Below, piece by piece: positions 16,525 through 24,546 of a stretch of DNA of 64,000 nt. The number at the start of each line of letters is the position of its first letter. The first letter of the stretch is position 1. This DNA comes from an uncultured Christensenella sp. Lineage in GTDB: Bacteria; Bacillota; Clostridia; Christensenellales; Pumilibacteraceae. Position numbers and translations under genes: made by a program. The notes beneath the pieces were generated by a model. The model saw nothing but the letters and a program-made list of their open reading frames with translations, was not told the origin of the DNA and ran no database searches. The stretch covers positions 155,400 to 219,399 of the forward strand of contig CAJTTD010000003.1 of NCBI GenBank assembly GCA_910579205.1, in the 5' to 3' direction.

Positions 16525-18807
16525 CTATACCGTCCCATCCGACACCGCCGCGGAAAGCAGTTTGATAAACCGCGAGGTATACTCTTTAGTGCCGTCCGTA
16601 GACGGGTGGTTGATCCAATCGTTAAAGCAATAATACGGCATTGCCGCATCGTCTATAGAACCGAGCACGGGGAATTCCAAACGGCTGTTCAGCTCCGCCA
16701 AAAACTCGCGGCGCAGCGTTGCGTTAGCTTCGTCGTCGTACGCCTTGTATCTGTAGACCGGCGGGAAAATAAAACAGACGCGCACTCCGCGTTCCATGAG
16801 CGGTCGCGCCCAAGCGTTTATCTTATCCACGCCGTTCAAAAAGTTCATGCTCGGGTACAGCGTCTCCACGTCCTCTACAAGACTGCCCTCTTCCGCATTG
16901 GCTCTGAAATACGTATAATCGCCGTGTTCGTTCATCATGTCGCGCCGCGGCCATGTGTTATATACTCGCCCGTTATCCAAATCGCTCGCGCGCGCCGCCA
17001 CATACACGGGCAGCGCGGACAGTATGTCGTTTATATCCTTGGACTCGGCAAGCTCGTATTCTTCATAGATATCGTAATTGCTCTCGAAATGTCTGAGCCG
17101 CCAAGGTTGCTCTTCGTTTACAAGCTCCATGCCCTCGTCGGTAAGCCACAGATGATCGTAATTTTCAAACGCCAACACAACGATGTCGCCCGCATTGAGA
17201 TATTTGTCGGTCATCTTCAAAAACATGCCCGAACCGAACCGCGCGTGAACGCCCATATGTATGACGTCGTAATCCTTGAGCATTTCGTCGTCGTAGAACA
17301 TTTCCGAGCACATGCCTTTGGCAATGGAACAGCCCGAATACGTTATTATCTTTTGACGCTCGCTCGTCTTTACGAGCATCTGCTTGTCTACCATGTTCGA
17401 TTCCAAGATCTTGTCGTAAATGCGCTTGGTAGCCGAATTCATGTGCAGTTTGTTAAGGTCTGTGCCGACGAGCGCGGTATCGCTAAACGAACGTATACTG
17501 TCGAACAAATACAGATCGGTAAGTTCGCTCATATTGCCCAACGCTCGCGCGCCGATTTTTTCCAACGCCGCGGTCGTTACTATCGACTTTATATGCGCGT
17601 TGCCGTTAAACGCGTCGTTGCCTATCGCCACCACTTTTTTGCCGTTGTAGCTGTCGGGTATCACTACTTCGGACATGTTTTTGCCGCCGTCCGAATACGA
17701 TACTATCTCGTAGCCGATAGATCCGTCGTGCGAGGTGCATTCTTCAAACTCAAAGTACTCGCTCGGCGTGTGTTTTTTGTATTGGGCGTACAGTTTTAAT
17801 TCTTTATCCGCGCCGAAACTGTCTCGATCGGGCATAGCTATCATTGCGCCGAGCGCATGCCGCTCGCCGCTGCCGTCCGCTTCGGTGTTCCAAGACTCGA
17901 GCGTATAGCCGTCGCGCGTCCATGCGCCGTTATCGTTTTGCAGATAAAAAAATTCGCCGTCCGCCGCATAATCGACGGTCATTGCCGTGTGCGAAACGTC
18001 CGCGCCGTTGTAGTCGTATACTACGGCGGACCAATCTTCGCTCACGAACCGCGCCGTGATAAAAGTATCGCCTTGCACGGTAAACGAGTATTCTTCAGTG
18101 TCGTAAACGTATTCGCCGCCCACTTCTATGTACGCGGTCTTGTATGCGTCGTCGGGCGCGCACGAAACTTTTACCGTATCGCCATACCTAACCGTATCGT
18201 TTTCGGCTGTAACGGTTACTGTGCCGCCATCGGGCTCGCCGCTCGTTACCGCGCACTCTCTACCGTAGCACACCGCATACAGCGATACAAACTCGTCGTA
18301 TACTTGAGTAACCGTTACCGAGCCGTCGGCTTCGCGGCTGAAATCGTACGGTTTGCCCCCAACGTAAAGTTCTTCTATAACGTAATTGGCGTTGGGCATA
18401 AACTCGAACACGGCGGGCTGTCCGTAACGCAGTTCCCCGTCATCCGCCGAAGAAACGGTTACCGTACCGTTTACTATGTCCGCAATATCTGTAGACAGAC
18501 GCACGGCAAGATCGACGGTAACCGAATACCGCACGTTATCGAGTATGAGCTTGCCGTCGTCGTATCTGCCCGCGTTTGAATTGACGAACTCGTACCCGTC
18601 GTTTATTTCAACGTCGAAAACAACGCGATCTCCCGCTCGAACATTGACTACCGCGTCGCCGTTTAAGCTGTAACCTACGCCTTCGGGCAGCATTACGGTA
18701 AAATACACGTCGTCGGACGCTTTGCCGCACGCGCTAAACAACGCGCCGCCGCATAATAACAGCCCCGCCGCCGCAAATATATTTAAGTGTCTTTTGATAT
18801 TTCGCAC
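16525..18807 (-). CDS. lipoprotein with repeat domains, LRRs and C-terminal SGNH-like domain
   Basis: 760-aa secreted protein. The N-terminus has a lipobox (ALFSAC, Cys at about residue 27). Then come beta-rich repeats, an InlB/Flg_new-type segment (GYTLESWNTEADGSG, about 305), BspA-type LRR segments (VVIPDSYNGKKVVAIGNDAF onward, about 385-450), and a C-terminal domain with features of the SGNH partner encoded two genes downstream, including a DWINHPSTDG block matching the C-terminal Asp-x-x-His of SGNH enzymes. The domain order (LRR then SGNH) is the reverse of the other protein. The GTG at 18807 has GAGGAAC upstream. It opens the acylation operon, behind a good promoter. Confidence 0.75.
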   Translation of the reverse strand: MRNIKRHLNIFAAAGLLLCGGALFSACGKASDDVYFTVMLPEGVGYSLNGDAVVNVRAGDRVVFDVEINDGYEFVNSNAGRYDDGKLILDNVRYSVTVDLAVRLSTDIADIVNGTVTVSSADDGELRYGQPAVFEFMPNANYVIEELYVGGKPYDFSREADGSVTVTQVYDEFVSLYAVCYGRECAVTSGEPDGGTVTVTAENDTVRYGDTVKVSCAPDDAYKTAYIEVGGEYVYDTEEYSFTVQGDTFITARFVSEDWSAVVYDYNGADVSHTAMTVDYAADGEFFYLQNDNGAWTRDGYTLESWNTEADGSGERHALGAMIAMPDRDSFGADKELKLYAQYKKHTPSEYFEFEECTSHDGSIGYEIVSYSDGGKNMSEVVIPDSYNGKKVVAIGNDAFNGNAHIKSIVTTAALEKIGARALGNMSELTDLYLFDSIRSFSDTALVGTDLNKLHMNSATKRIYDKILESNMVDKQMLVKTSERQKIITYSGCSIAKGMCSEMFYDDEMLKDYDVIHMGVHARFGSGMFLKMTDKYLNAGDIVVLAFENYDHLWLTDEGMELVNEEQPWRLRHFESNYDIYEEYELAESKDINDILSALPVYVAARASDLDNGRVYNTWPRRDMMNEHGDYTYFRANAEEGSLVEDVETLYPSMNFLNGVDKINAWARPLMERGVRVCFIFPPVYRYKAYDDEANATLRREFLAELNSRLEFPVLGSIDDAAMPYYCFNDWINHPSTDGTKEYTSRFIKLLSAAVSDGTV

Positions 18808-18846
18808 ACTAGTGTTCCTCGTAAATTTATTCCGATAACTACGATA

Positions 18847-18875
18847 ATTCTACAATAACCGCTATTTTTTGTCAA
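18847..18875 (-). promoter_or_regulatory. promoter of the surface acylation operon
   Basis: TTGACA (18870-18875), 17 bp, TAGAAT (18847-18852) on the minus strand, 40 bp before the GTG start. Confidence 0.75.
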
Positions 18876-18944
18876 ATAAAAAAAGAAAGCCGCATCTAAA
18901 TTGACCTACGGAACAATTTCGTAAGAAGAGCATGCTCAAAATCC

Positions 18945-18973
18945 TTGACACGCAAAACGGCATGTGCTACAAT
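18945..18973 (+). promoter_or_regulatory. promoter of the tRNA-Thr locus
   Basis: TTGACA (18945-18950), 17 bp, TACAAT (18968-18973) on the plus strand. It lies upstream of the two tRNA-derived repeats, so these would be transcribed together with the intact tRNA. Confidence 0.75.
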
Positions 18974-19010
18974 TATTAAGCTGTCTTTAAAAGTCAGATT
19001 AAATGATTTT

Positions 19011-19305
19011 GCTACTGTGGCTCAGTTGGACCGGCTGATTCGTAATACTCGCTCCGCTCGTGCTTCGTAGCAGCAGGTTCGTCGCTTTCGCGACTTCGGT
19101 CCTTTGGACCGCGGCGGTTCTTCTCACCGCCGACGCAAACTTATCGTCTATACATTTTGCTACTGTGGCTCAGTTGGACCGGCTGATTCGTAATACTCGC
19201 TCCGCTCGTGCTTCGTAGCAGCAGGTTCGTCGCTTTCGCGACTTCGGTCCTTTGGACCGCGGCGGTTCTTCTCCCGCCGACGCAAACTTATCATCTATAC
19301 ATTTT
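19011..19305 (+). repeat. two tandem tRNA-Thr-derived repeats with hairpin insertions
   Basis: Two nearly identical units of 148 and 147 bp (19011-19158, 19159-19305) precede the intact tRNA-Thr. Each begins with the same 19 bases as the tRNA and keeps the anticodon-arm segment GCTGATTCGTAAT, but the D-arm is altered. Extra palindromic segments (GTCGC/GCGAC and GGTCC/GGACC hairpins) interrupt the anticodon and variable/T regions. They cannot fold as normal tRNAs. Confidence 0.8.
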
Positions 19306-19381
19306 GCTACTGTGGCTCAGTTGGTAGAGCAGCTGATTCGTAATCAGCAGGTCGGCGGTTCGAGTCCGCCCAGTAGCTCCA
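19306..19381 (+). tRNA. tRNA-Thr (anticodon CGT)
   Basis: 76 nt including encoded CCA. Acceptor GCTACTG pairs with CAGTAGC; the anticodon stem CTGA/TCAG encloses loop TTCGTAA with anticodon CGT, reading ACG; T-arm GGCGG/CCGCC with TTCGAGT. It is followed at once by a GC-rich terminator. Confidence 0.95.
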
Positions 19382-19407
19382 AACCCCACCGCGAGGCGGG
19401 GTTTTGT
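19382..19407 (+). terminator. terminator of tRNA-Thr
   Basis: AACCCC-ACC/GG-CGGGGTT hairpin followed by TTTTGTGTTT. Confidence 0.8.
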
Positions 19408-19645
19408 GTTTGGGGCTACTGGGCGGCTCACCGTGCGCGGAGAAGAAAAGATATTGTAGAAAGTTAAGTCATTCCCCGCGCACGGTACGCTAACCGCTTG
19501 CGCCGACCGATACGGAAATAGCTATAAATACCTATTACCGAATAAAATAATTAAGAAGATAATGCGTATCGCAAAGGTCGCCCGCGAGTTCCGCGGGCAT
19601 TCCGCCCAGTAGCTCCAAACCCCACCGCAAGGCGGGGTTTTGCTA
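19408..19645 (+). repeat. tRNA 3'-end remnant region with inverted and direct copies
   Basis: This gene-free stretch contains an inverted copy of the tRNA 3' end (GGGGCTACTGGGCGG at 19412-19426), an 11-bp inverted repeat ACCGTGCGCGG/CCGCGCACGGT (19430-19440 and 19476-19486, loop 35 nt), and a second direct copy of the tRNA 3' end plus terminator (about 19600-19641). That copy is preceded by a CCCGCG/CGCGGG hairpin where the T-arm should be. It looks like a broken tRNA 3' half. No ORF here is convincing. Confidence 0.6.
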
Positions 19646-19778
19646 TTGCGGCGATGTATACGATACGGCTGTAGCGTTTGCATTTCCGCGCTCGACAAAA
19701 CTTTCGCTTGATATCCTACTGTACGGTTTTAATATAAAACATGTATAAACGCCCGTCGATGTGTCCATAATCGACGGC

Positions 19779-20345
19779 ATGGTTACTTATTGTATCGGAT
19801 CGGCGCGACAGAAGCGCGACTATTTTGCGGACGCGAGCGGCATTGTTTTGCTCGACAACGTGGAGGTGCTGTTTTGCGCGAGCGAAAACGGCAGAAACTA
19901 TTTCGCATACGGCGATGTGCCGTTTGCGGCATTCACCGTTGAGGAATACTTAAAGTACCGCCGCGCGCTGTGCGGCAGCGACATTTCGTCCGACAAGCTG
20001 AAAGAGCTGGGCATTTCGCTCGATAAGCGTTTGAAAAAGCTGTCGCCCGTACAAATGCGCACCGTAATGTTTCTCGAAAAAACGGCGGGCGTAACAGCAA
20101 AAACGCTCGTCGTCAATCTCGACGGCGCTAAATACACCAAGCGCGAAAACGCGCGGCTATATCGGCTGCTCGAGTGCGTTTCCGACGCCTATGTATGCGT
20201 AACCGACGAGCGCTTTGTAAAGCACGCCGCGCCGTCCGCCAAAACGCTGTCGTTCGGAAAAAAGCCCGACCGCATACGCCCTGCCTTTTACACCGCGCGC
20301 CGCCTCGCCAAACGCATAGGCGCAAAGCGCGTCGCGGTAATGTGA
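19779..20345 (+). CDS. ABC-ATPase-like protein lacking a P-loop, function unknown
   Basis: 188 aa from the ATG at 19779 (a GTG at 19761 would add six residues; neither has a clear ribosome binding site). I recognise no family by name, but the order of segments follows the second half of an ABC ATPase: FAAFTVEEYLKYRRALCG resembles the Q-loop/helical region, KKLSPVQMRTVMFLEKTAG the LSGGQ signature helix, KTLVVNLDGA the Walker B strand, and SDAYVCVTDERF the switch strand. There is no Walker A, and the Walker B Glu is missing, so it would not hydrolyse ATP. This reading is inference. It stands alone, convergent with the AAA operon, with a shared terminator. Confidence 0.6.
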   Translation: MVTYCIGSARQKRDYFADASGIVLLDNVEVLFCASENGRNYFAYGDVPFAAFTVEEYLKYRRALCGSDISSDKLKELGISLDKRLKKLSPVQMRTVMFLEKTAGVTAKTLVVNLDGAKYTKRENARLYRLLECVSDAYVCVTDERFVKHAAPSAKTLSFGKKPDRIRPAFYTARRLAKRIGAKRVAVM

Positions 20346-20350
20346 TAAAA

Positions 20351-20388
20351 AAACAGCCGTGCGAAAATATATCTTGCCGCGGCTGTTT
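20351..20388. terminator. bidirectional terminator
   Basis: AAACAGCCG/CGGCTGTTT arms flanked by T-runs on both strands (TTTTTTTATC on the minus strand), between the P-loop-less ABC-like gene and the last gene of the AAA/ESCRT-like operon. Confidence 0.75.
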
Positions 20389-20444
20389 ATTATATATATT
20401 ATCGTTGCGTTCGCGCTCGGCAAACACCGACGCAGACTATACTG

Positions 20445-22730
20445 TCAAACTTCCGCGTTATCGGCGGGAACTATGTACAAGCCCGTTCCGTTGCGATCGA
20501 CGTTTTTGAGCGCGCGGTTATTAAAGAGTATTGCGTACACGTCGGCTATGTCCGCGCCGTCATGTTGCACCGCGTACTCGTCGAAATCACGCGCGGTAAA
20601 AGCGCCGTCGCCCGTTGCCGCGCCGCGCGTTTCTATCGTCTGCACAATGAATTTTTCGAGCTGACGGTCGATAGGTCGCGCTTTGAGCATTTCCGCAGAT
20701 ACATACTTATTCCCTATCTTGGTTATCTCGGCATAGCCGTAACCCTTTTGCGCGCAGTAAGCTTTGAGTGCGTCGTACTTGTCGATGTTCAAGTGGTACG
20801 TCGCGGTCTCGGGGTTTTTCATTTCTATAACGGCTATGCGACCCTTTCTGTCCTTAATGAAAAAGTCGGGGAAATACCGTCTGTCCGCTTGGGCTTGCGA
20901 CGTGTATTCCAGCTCGAGCGCTTGCGCTTTCATGTCCGCAAGGTATCCCGCCGTAGCCATGTACGAAGCGAATCGGCTTTCCAAGAACGAATCGCAGCAA
21001 AGCTTTCGAGTAAAGCCGCCGAAGTCTATATCGAGCATGCAGAAATGCTTGGGTTCGGCTTCGTAGTCCTTTACAATATCGGGAAACAACGTGTCGAGCG
21101 GCTGGGAAAACGCGGGTGCGTTTTGCGGATACACTATCAAGTCGTCTATCGTTTCACACTTTTTTTCATCGCGCACGCGGCACGCTATAACGCTTCTCGG
21201 CTCGTAATCGGACTGTTGCGCGTCCGTTAAACTATCGTCGAATGCGTCGGGGAATACTATTCCGCTGCCGATGGCCGTGTCGTCTCCGCTGTCGGCGTTT
21301 GCCGCATTTACTTCACCGCTACGCTCTTTTGTTTTGTCCGTATCGGGCGGAACAAGTCCCAACGCGGTATACGCGAGCGGCATTGCCACGCGACCGTCGC
21401 GCTCTATCTTGAGCATGCCGCGCTTTATAAGATACGTCTCGTACTTTTTGGAAATGACATTAGTGCTTTCGTTCATTACGCTCGCGAGCGTATCCAAACC
21501 GACGGGACCGCCGCCGAACCTATCTATAACGATACGCAAAAGTTCCCTATCGCCCTTTTCCATACCGTATTCGTCGATCTCGTTCTCGTCGAAAAATTTA
21601 TCAATCGTCTGCCGCGACACTTCTATGCCGAGTTTTTTTACTGCGTCGGGCGTGTCGAAGCTGCCGCTCTCTTTAATGTTGTTTTGCGCGGCGTAAGCGA
21701 CCAAAGCTTTATCGGACACGCGTTTCACCGTGTTGTTGGCTATGCGCGCGTTGTTGCGGCAGCGCTTGGCTATGTACGCGGCGTTGTCCGCCGATATCTT
21801 CATGCCCAGCCGCGAAAATGATCTGCTTATTATGGACGCAACCACGTCGTCGGTGTATTCCACAAGCCGCACTTGCACCGCGCGCTGTATGAACGGTTTG
21901 GCGAGCTTGCCCATTTCCGTCGTCGCGCCGATGAGGGTAAACGGCGGCAACTCCACCGTCTGCGTTCGCGCAAACTTGCCCTTGCCTTCCATATACGTTA
22001 CTCTGCCGTCTTGCATAGCCGAATACAGCGCCGACTCCGCCACTACGAGCGGCAGCGTATGTATTTCGTCTATGAACACAATATCGCGCGGCTTTATCTT
22101 TTTGAGCACGGCTATCATTTCGGAAGTCGTTATCTTAGACACGTTGACTTCGGTAAAACCTACGCCCAGTTCGTTGGCGATTATCTTTGCAAAGGTGGTT
22201 TTGCCGAGACCGTGCGAACCGTAAAGAATGATGTGCGGCAGAGCCGAACCCTTTAGCCGCGCCGCGCTTATAAGATCGCGCACTGCGTTTACCGCTTGCG
22301 GCTGACCTATGTAATCGTCCAGCCTTACGGGGCTGAGATCGTCCGCGCGCTGTCTCGGCGCGTTTTTTCCGCTGTTTACGCCGCTTGCGCTGTTTGCGCT
22401 GTTTCCGCGGTACGGCTCGAACGGTTTAGTAAACTTAGGACTATCCTCTTTTTGCTGCGGACGCTGCGATCCGCTTTCCTTGGGAGCGTCGGAGGCTTGC
22501 CACTCTTTTTTCGCGTTGATATCGGCGAGCATCGATTTAAGCTCGGCGTCGCGCTTGAGATACGTCTCGCGCTTTTTCCCCACGCTGTTTTTGGCGAGCA
22601 GAAGCGCGCACTCCCGCGCTTTTAGGATGTGCTTTACAGCTCCGTCGAGATCGCTCGCAAAAAGCGCCGCCGAAGCCTTTTTCACATTATCGGATAAACG
22701 TGCGTTGAGATCGTCCATGTTACTCGCCAT
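20445..22730 (-). CDS. MIT-like/RuvB-like AAA+ ATPase fused to PD-(D/E)XK nuclease-like domain
   Basis: 761 aa, far longer than RuvB (about 340). Residues 5-70 form a helical hairpin like an MIT domain (VKKASAALFASDLDGAVKH, then ARECALLLAK). After a Pro/Ser-rich linker, residues 135-345 are RuvB-like: DDYIGQ, Walker A YGSHGLGKTT, Walker B FIDEIH, sensor 1 LIGATTEMG, and a possible Arg finger in FIQRA. Residues 400-455 match the RuvB winged helix (GGGPVGLDTLASVMNES, YLIKRGML). Around 590-660 a nuclease core is visible: Glu in DSFLESRF, YFPDFFI, and VIEMKN, fitting E...PD...ExK. It is the last gene of a six-gene operon. A role in Holliday junctions is unlikely given the context; RuvA/RuvC are absent. 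Function unknown. Confidence 0.85.
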   Translation of the reverse strand: MASNMDDLNARLSDNVKKASAALFASDLDGAVKHILKARECALLLAKNSVGKKRETYLKRDAELKSMLADINAKKEWQASDAPKESGSQRPQQKEDSPKFTKPFEPYRGNSANSASGVNSGKNAPRQRADDLSPVRLDDYIGQPQAVNAVRDLISAARLKGSALPHIILYGSHGLGKTTFAKIIANELGVGFTEVNVSKITTSEMIAVLKKIKPRDIVFIDEIHTLPLVVAESALYSAMQDGRVTYMEGKGKFARTQTVELPPFTLIGATTEMGKLAKPFIQRAVQVRLVEYTDDVVASIISRSFSRLGMKISADNAAYIAKRCRNNARIANNTVKRVSDKALVAYAAQNNIKESGSFDTPDAVKKLGIEVSRQTIDKFFDENEIDEYGMEKGDRELLRIVIDRFGGGPVGLDTLASVMNESTNVISKKYETYLIKRGMLKIERDGRVAMPLAYTALGLVPPDTDKTKERSGEVNAANADSGDDTAIGSGIVFPDAFDDSLTDAQQSDYEPRSVIACRVRDEKKCETIDDLIVYPQNAPAFSQPLDTLFPDIVKDYEAEPKHFCMLDIDFGGFTRKLCCDSFLESRFASYMATAGYLADMKAQALELEYTSQAQADRRYFPDFFIKDRKGRIAVIEMKNPETATYHLNIDKYDALKAYCAQKGYGYAEITKIGNKYVSAEMLKARPIDRQLEKFIVQTIETRGAATGDGAFTARDFDEYAVQHDGADIADVYAILFNNRALKNVDRNGTGLYIVPADNAEV

Positions 22731-22743
22731 CCGCGTGATCGCG

Positions 22744-23313
22744 TCAGTCGCCCAGCTGTTTTCTGAGCTTTTCGAGATCGGCGTCGATATCGCCCGTCTC
22801 GTCCGAACTGCCGCCGTAAATGAGCTTGTCTATCTCGTCGTCGGTAACGAGCGCCGACTCGTCCGAAAGCTCGCCCACATCGTCTTGCGAATCTTCGAGA
22901 AGATCCTCCAAGCTCTCAGTCTGCTCGGAAACTTTGTCCATAGCAGTCCTAAGCTCGCGCGTGAGCTTGTTCATGTCCGCGCTCGTCGTGTCCGCAATGT
23001 CCTTGCTTATGATGTGTATTGCGTTCAAGAACTCGTTGGTCATTGCGCTCATGTCTTTCATCTGCGACATTATCTGCGCGTTCAACAGCATTTTGTACGT
23101 GCGCTTGCGCTCGCTTATCGTCATTTTGAGCGCCTCTTTGGCAAGCTTGAGCTGATCGGGCAAGCCCTCGCGCTCTGCGACTTGCGCCGCATTGATGTAC
23201 ACTTTTTCTTGGTCTTTAAGCTTGCGTATGCGCTTTTCCAGCTCTTTCATCGAGCGGCGCACAGCCATCTTGCGCTCTTGTTCTTTTTCCGCTTTGCTTT
23301 TGAAAATTCCCAT
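22744..23313 (-). CDS. ESCRT-III/PspA-like coiled-coil protein with MIM1-like tail (A)
   Basis: 189 aa, almost entirely helical. The basic N-terminus (MGIFKSKAEKEQERKMAVRR), the long first hairpin (KELEKRIRKLKDQEKVYINAA, then a second basic helix), Met-rich middle helices (AQIMSQMKDMSAMTNEF) and an acidic C-terminal part resemble the layout of Vps2/CHMP-type ESCRT-III and PspA proteins. The last residues (DADLEKLRKQLGD) fit the MIM1 consensus (D/E)xxLxxRLxxL that binds MIT domains, except for Leu-Arg order at the central Arg. AAGGAG precedes the ATG. It lies between two genes for MIT-like AAA+ ATPases. Family membership is inferred from pattern, not from a search. Confidence 0.7.
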   Translation of the reverse strand: MGIFKSKAEKEQERKMAVRRSMKELEKRIRKLKDQEKVYINAAQVAEREGLPDQLKLAKEALKMTISERKRTYKMLLNAQIMSQMKDMSAMTNEFLNAIHIISKDIADTTSADMNKLTRELRTAMDKVSEQTESLEDLLEDSQDDVGELSDESALVTDDEIDKLIYGGSSDETGDIDADLEKLRKQLGD

Positions 23314-23376
23314 GATATTGCTCCTTCCGCCCGTAGCGGCGTGTTTACCGTAATTGCCCGTCGGCGTTGCCTACGT

Positions 23377-24534
23377 CTATTTGACCGACGCGGTGTCGAG
23401 ACCTATGAGATCGCTTTCCGTAATGGTCATAAGCACGTCGTTAGATATGTTCCCGCCCATTTCCGCTATGCGAAGGTCTTGATGTTCTATTATCAGATCG
23501 AACGCGTTGCGCACAGTGCGCGCGTTGGCAAAGTCCTTTTTGCCGCCGTTCTCGGCGTAAAGTCTGTCGAAGAACGCGCGCAAATTCTTTTCCGCGCCGC
23601 CGGTCAAAACGTACTGCGAGCTTTTGCACATGTTGGCGAATATATTGAACATCTGCTCGCCGTTGTAGTTTTCGAACTCTATTTCGGTGCGGAAGCGCGA
23701 CATGAGTCCCACATTGGCTTCAAAGAACTCGCGCATGTCGTCGGCGTAGCCCGCGACTATTACCACAAAATCGTCGCGATTGTCCTCGAGCGCTTTTAAC
23801 AGCGTATCTATCGCTTCTTTGCCGTAGTCCTTGTCGTTGTCCTTTTTATAAAGCATGTACGCTTCGTCTATAAACAATACGCCGCCGAGCGCGCTGTCTA
23901 TTACTTCTTGCGTTTTTATGGCGGTCTGACCGACGTAACCCGCTATGAGGTCGGCGCGCTTGGCTTCCACCAAATGCCCCTTGCTGAGTATGCCGAGCGC
24001 GCGGTAAATGTCCGCCATTATGCGCGCGACGGTCGTCTTGCCCGTGCCGGGATTGCCCGTAAAAATCAAGTGGTGCGTCTTTACCCGCACTTTGAGACTG
24101 CGCGATTTTCTAAGCTCGGACACCTTGGTCTCGGCGACGAGCTTTTTGACTTGCTCTTTCACCTTGCTCAAGCCCTCAAGCTCGTTGAGCTTGGCGAGCG
24201 CCTCTTCCACAGTGATGGGCGGGAGCGGCTTTTCCGGCGATCGCGGTTTTATAGGCTCTTCCGCCTTTTTGCGTTCCGTCGGCTTAGCCTTGACCGCAGA
24301 CGCCGCGCCGTCCATTTTGTTGTTGACCGATTCCAAAAGATCGGACACCGTAACGGCGTTCTTTTTATACCTCTCGCGCTCCGCGCCGCGCGACTGTTCT
24401 GCGAGCTTTATCGCCGCGGACAGAGCCTTTTTGAGCGCGTTCTTAGCCGCCGCGAGATTGCCTTGCTCAACGTACTTTTTCGCGCTGTCGTAACTGACTC
24501 TGTATGTGTTTTCGAGTATCTCTTTGTTATCCAT
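23377..24534 (-). CDS. MIT-like domain AAA+ ATPase (CbbX/SpoVK-like)
   Basis: 385 aa. Residues 5-75 form a helical bundle of MIT type (YDSAKKYVEQGNLAAAKNAL, then KALSAAIKLAEQSRG). A Pro-rich linker (EKPLPPITVEEALAKL) follows. The AAA+ core (about 120-385) has Walker A FTGNPGTGKTT, the CbbX-type pore loop region DLIAGYVGQTAIKT, Walker B VLFIDEAYML, sensor 1 VIVAGYAD, and GLMSRFRTEIEF with the Arg finger. CbbX/SpoVK-type ATPases remodel protein complexes; an MIT N-terminus recalls Vps4, which disassembles ESCRT-III filaments. The neighbouring coiled-coil proteins are the likely substrates (inference). Confidence 0.88.
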   Translation of the reverse strand: MDNKEILENTYRVSYDSAKKYVEQGNLAAAKNALKKALSAAIKLAEQSRGAERERYKKNAVTVSDLLESVNNKMDGAASAVKAKPTERKKAEEPIKPRSPEKPLPPITVEEALAKLNELEGLSKVKEQVKKLVAETKVSELRKSRSLKVRVKTHHLIFTGNPGTGKTTVARIMADIYRALGILSKGHLVEAKRADLIAGYVGQTAIKTQEVIDSALGGVLFIDEAYMLYKKDNDKDYGKEAIDTLLKALEDNRDDFVVIVAGYADDMREFFEANVGLMSRFRTEIEFENYNGEQMFNIFANMCKSSQYVLTGGAEKNLRAFFDRLYAENGGKKDFANARTVRNAFDLIIEHQDLRIAEMGGNISNDVLMTITESDLIGLDTASVK

Positions 24535-24546
24535 CGCTTTATTCGC

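Noticed and set aside
19252..19467. 71-aa reading frame over tRNA-Thr
   Set aside because: It is a translation of the tRNA and its repeat; no ribosome binding site.
20445..22730. Genuine RuvB of the RuvABC resolvasome
   Set aside because: Length, extra domains and absence of ruvA/ruvC point to a different role.
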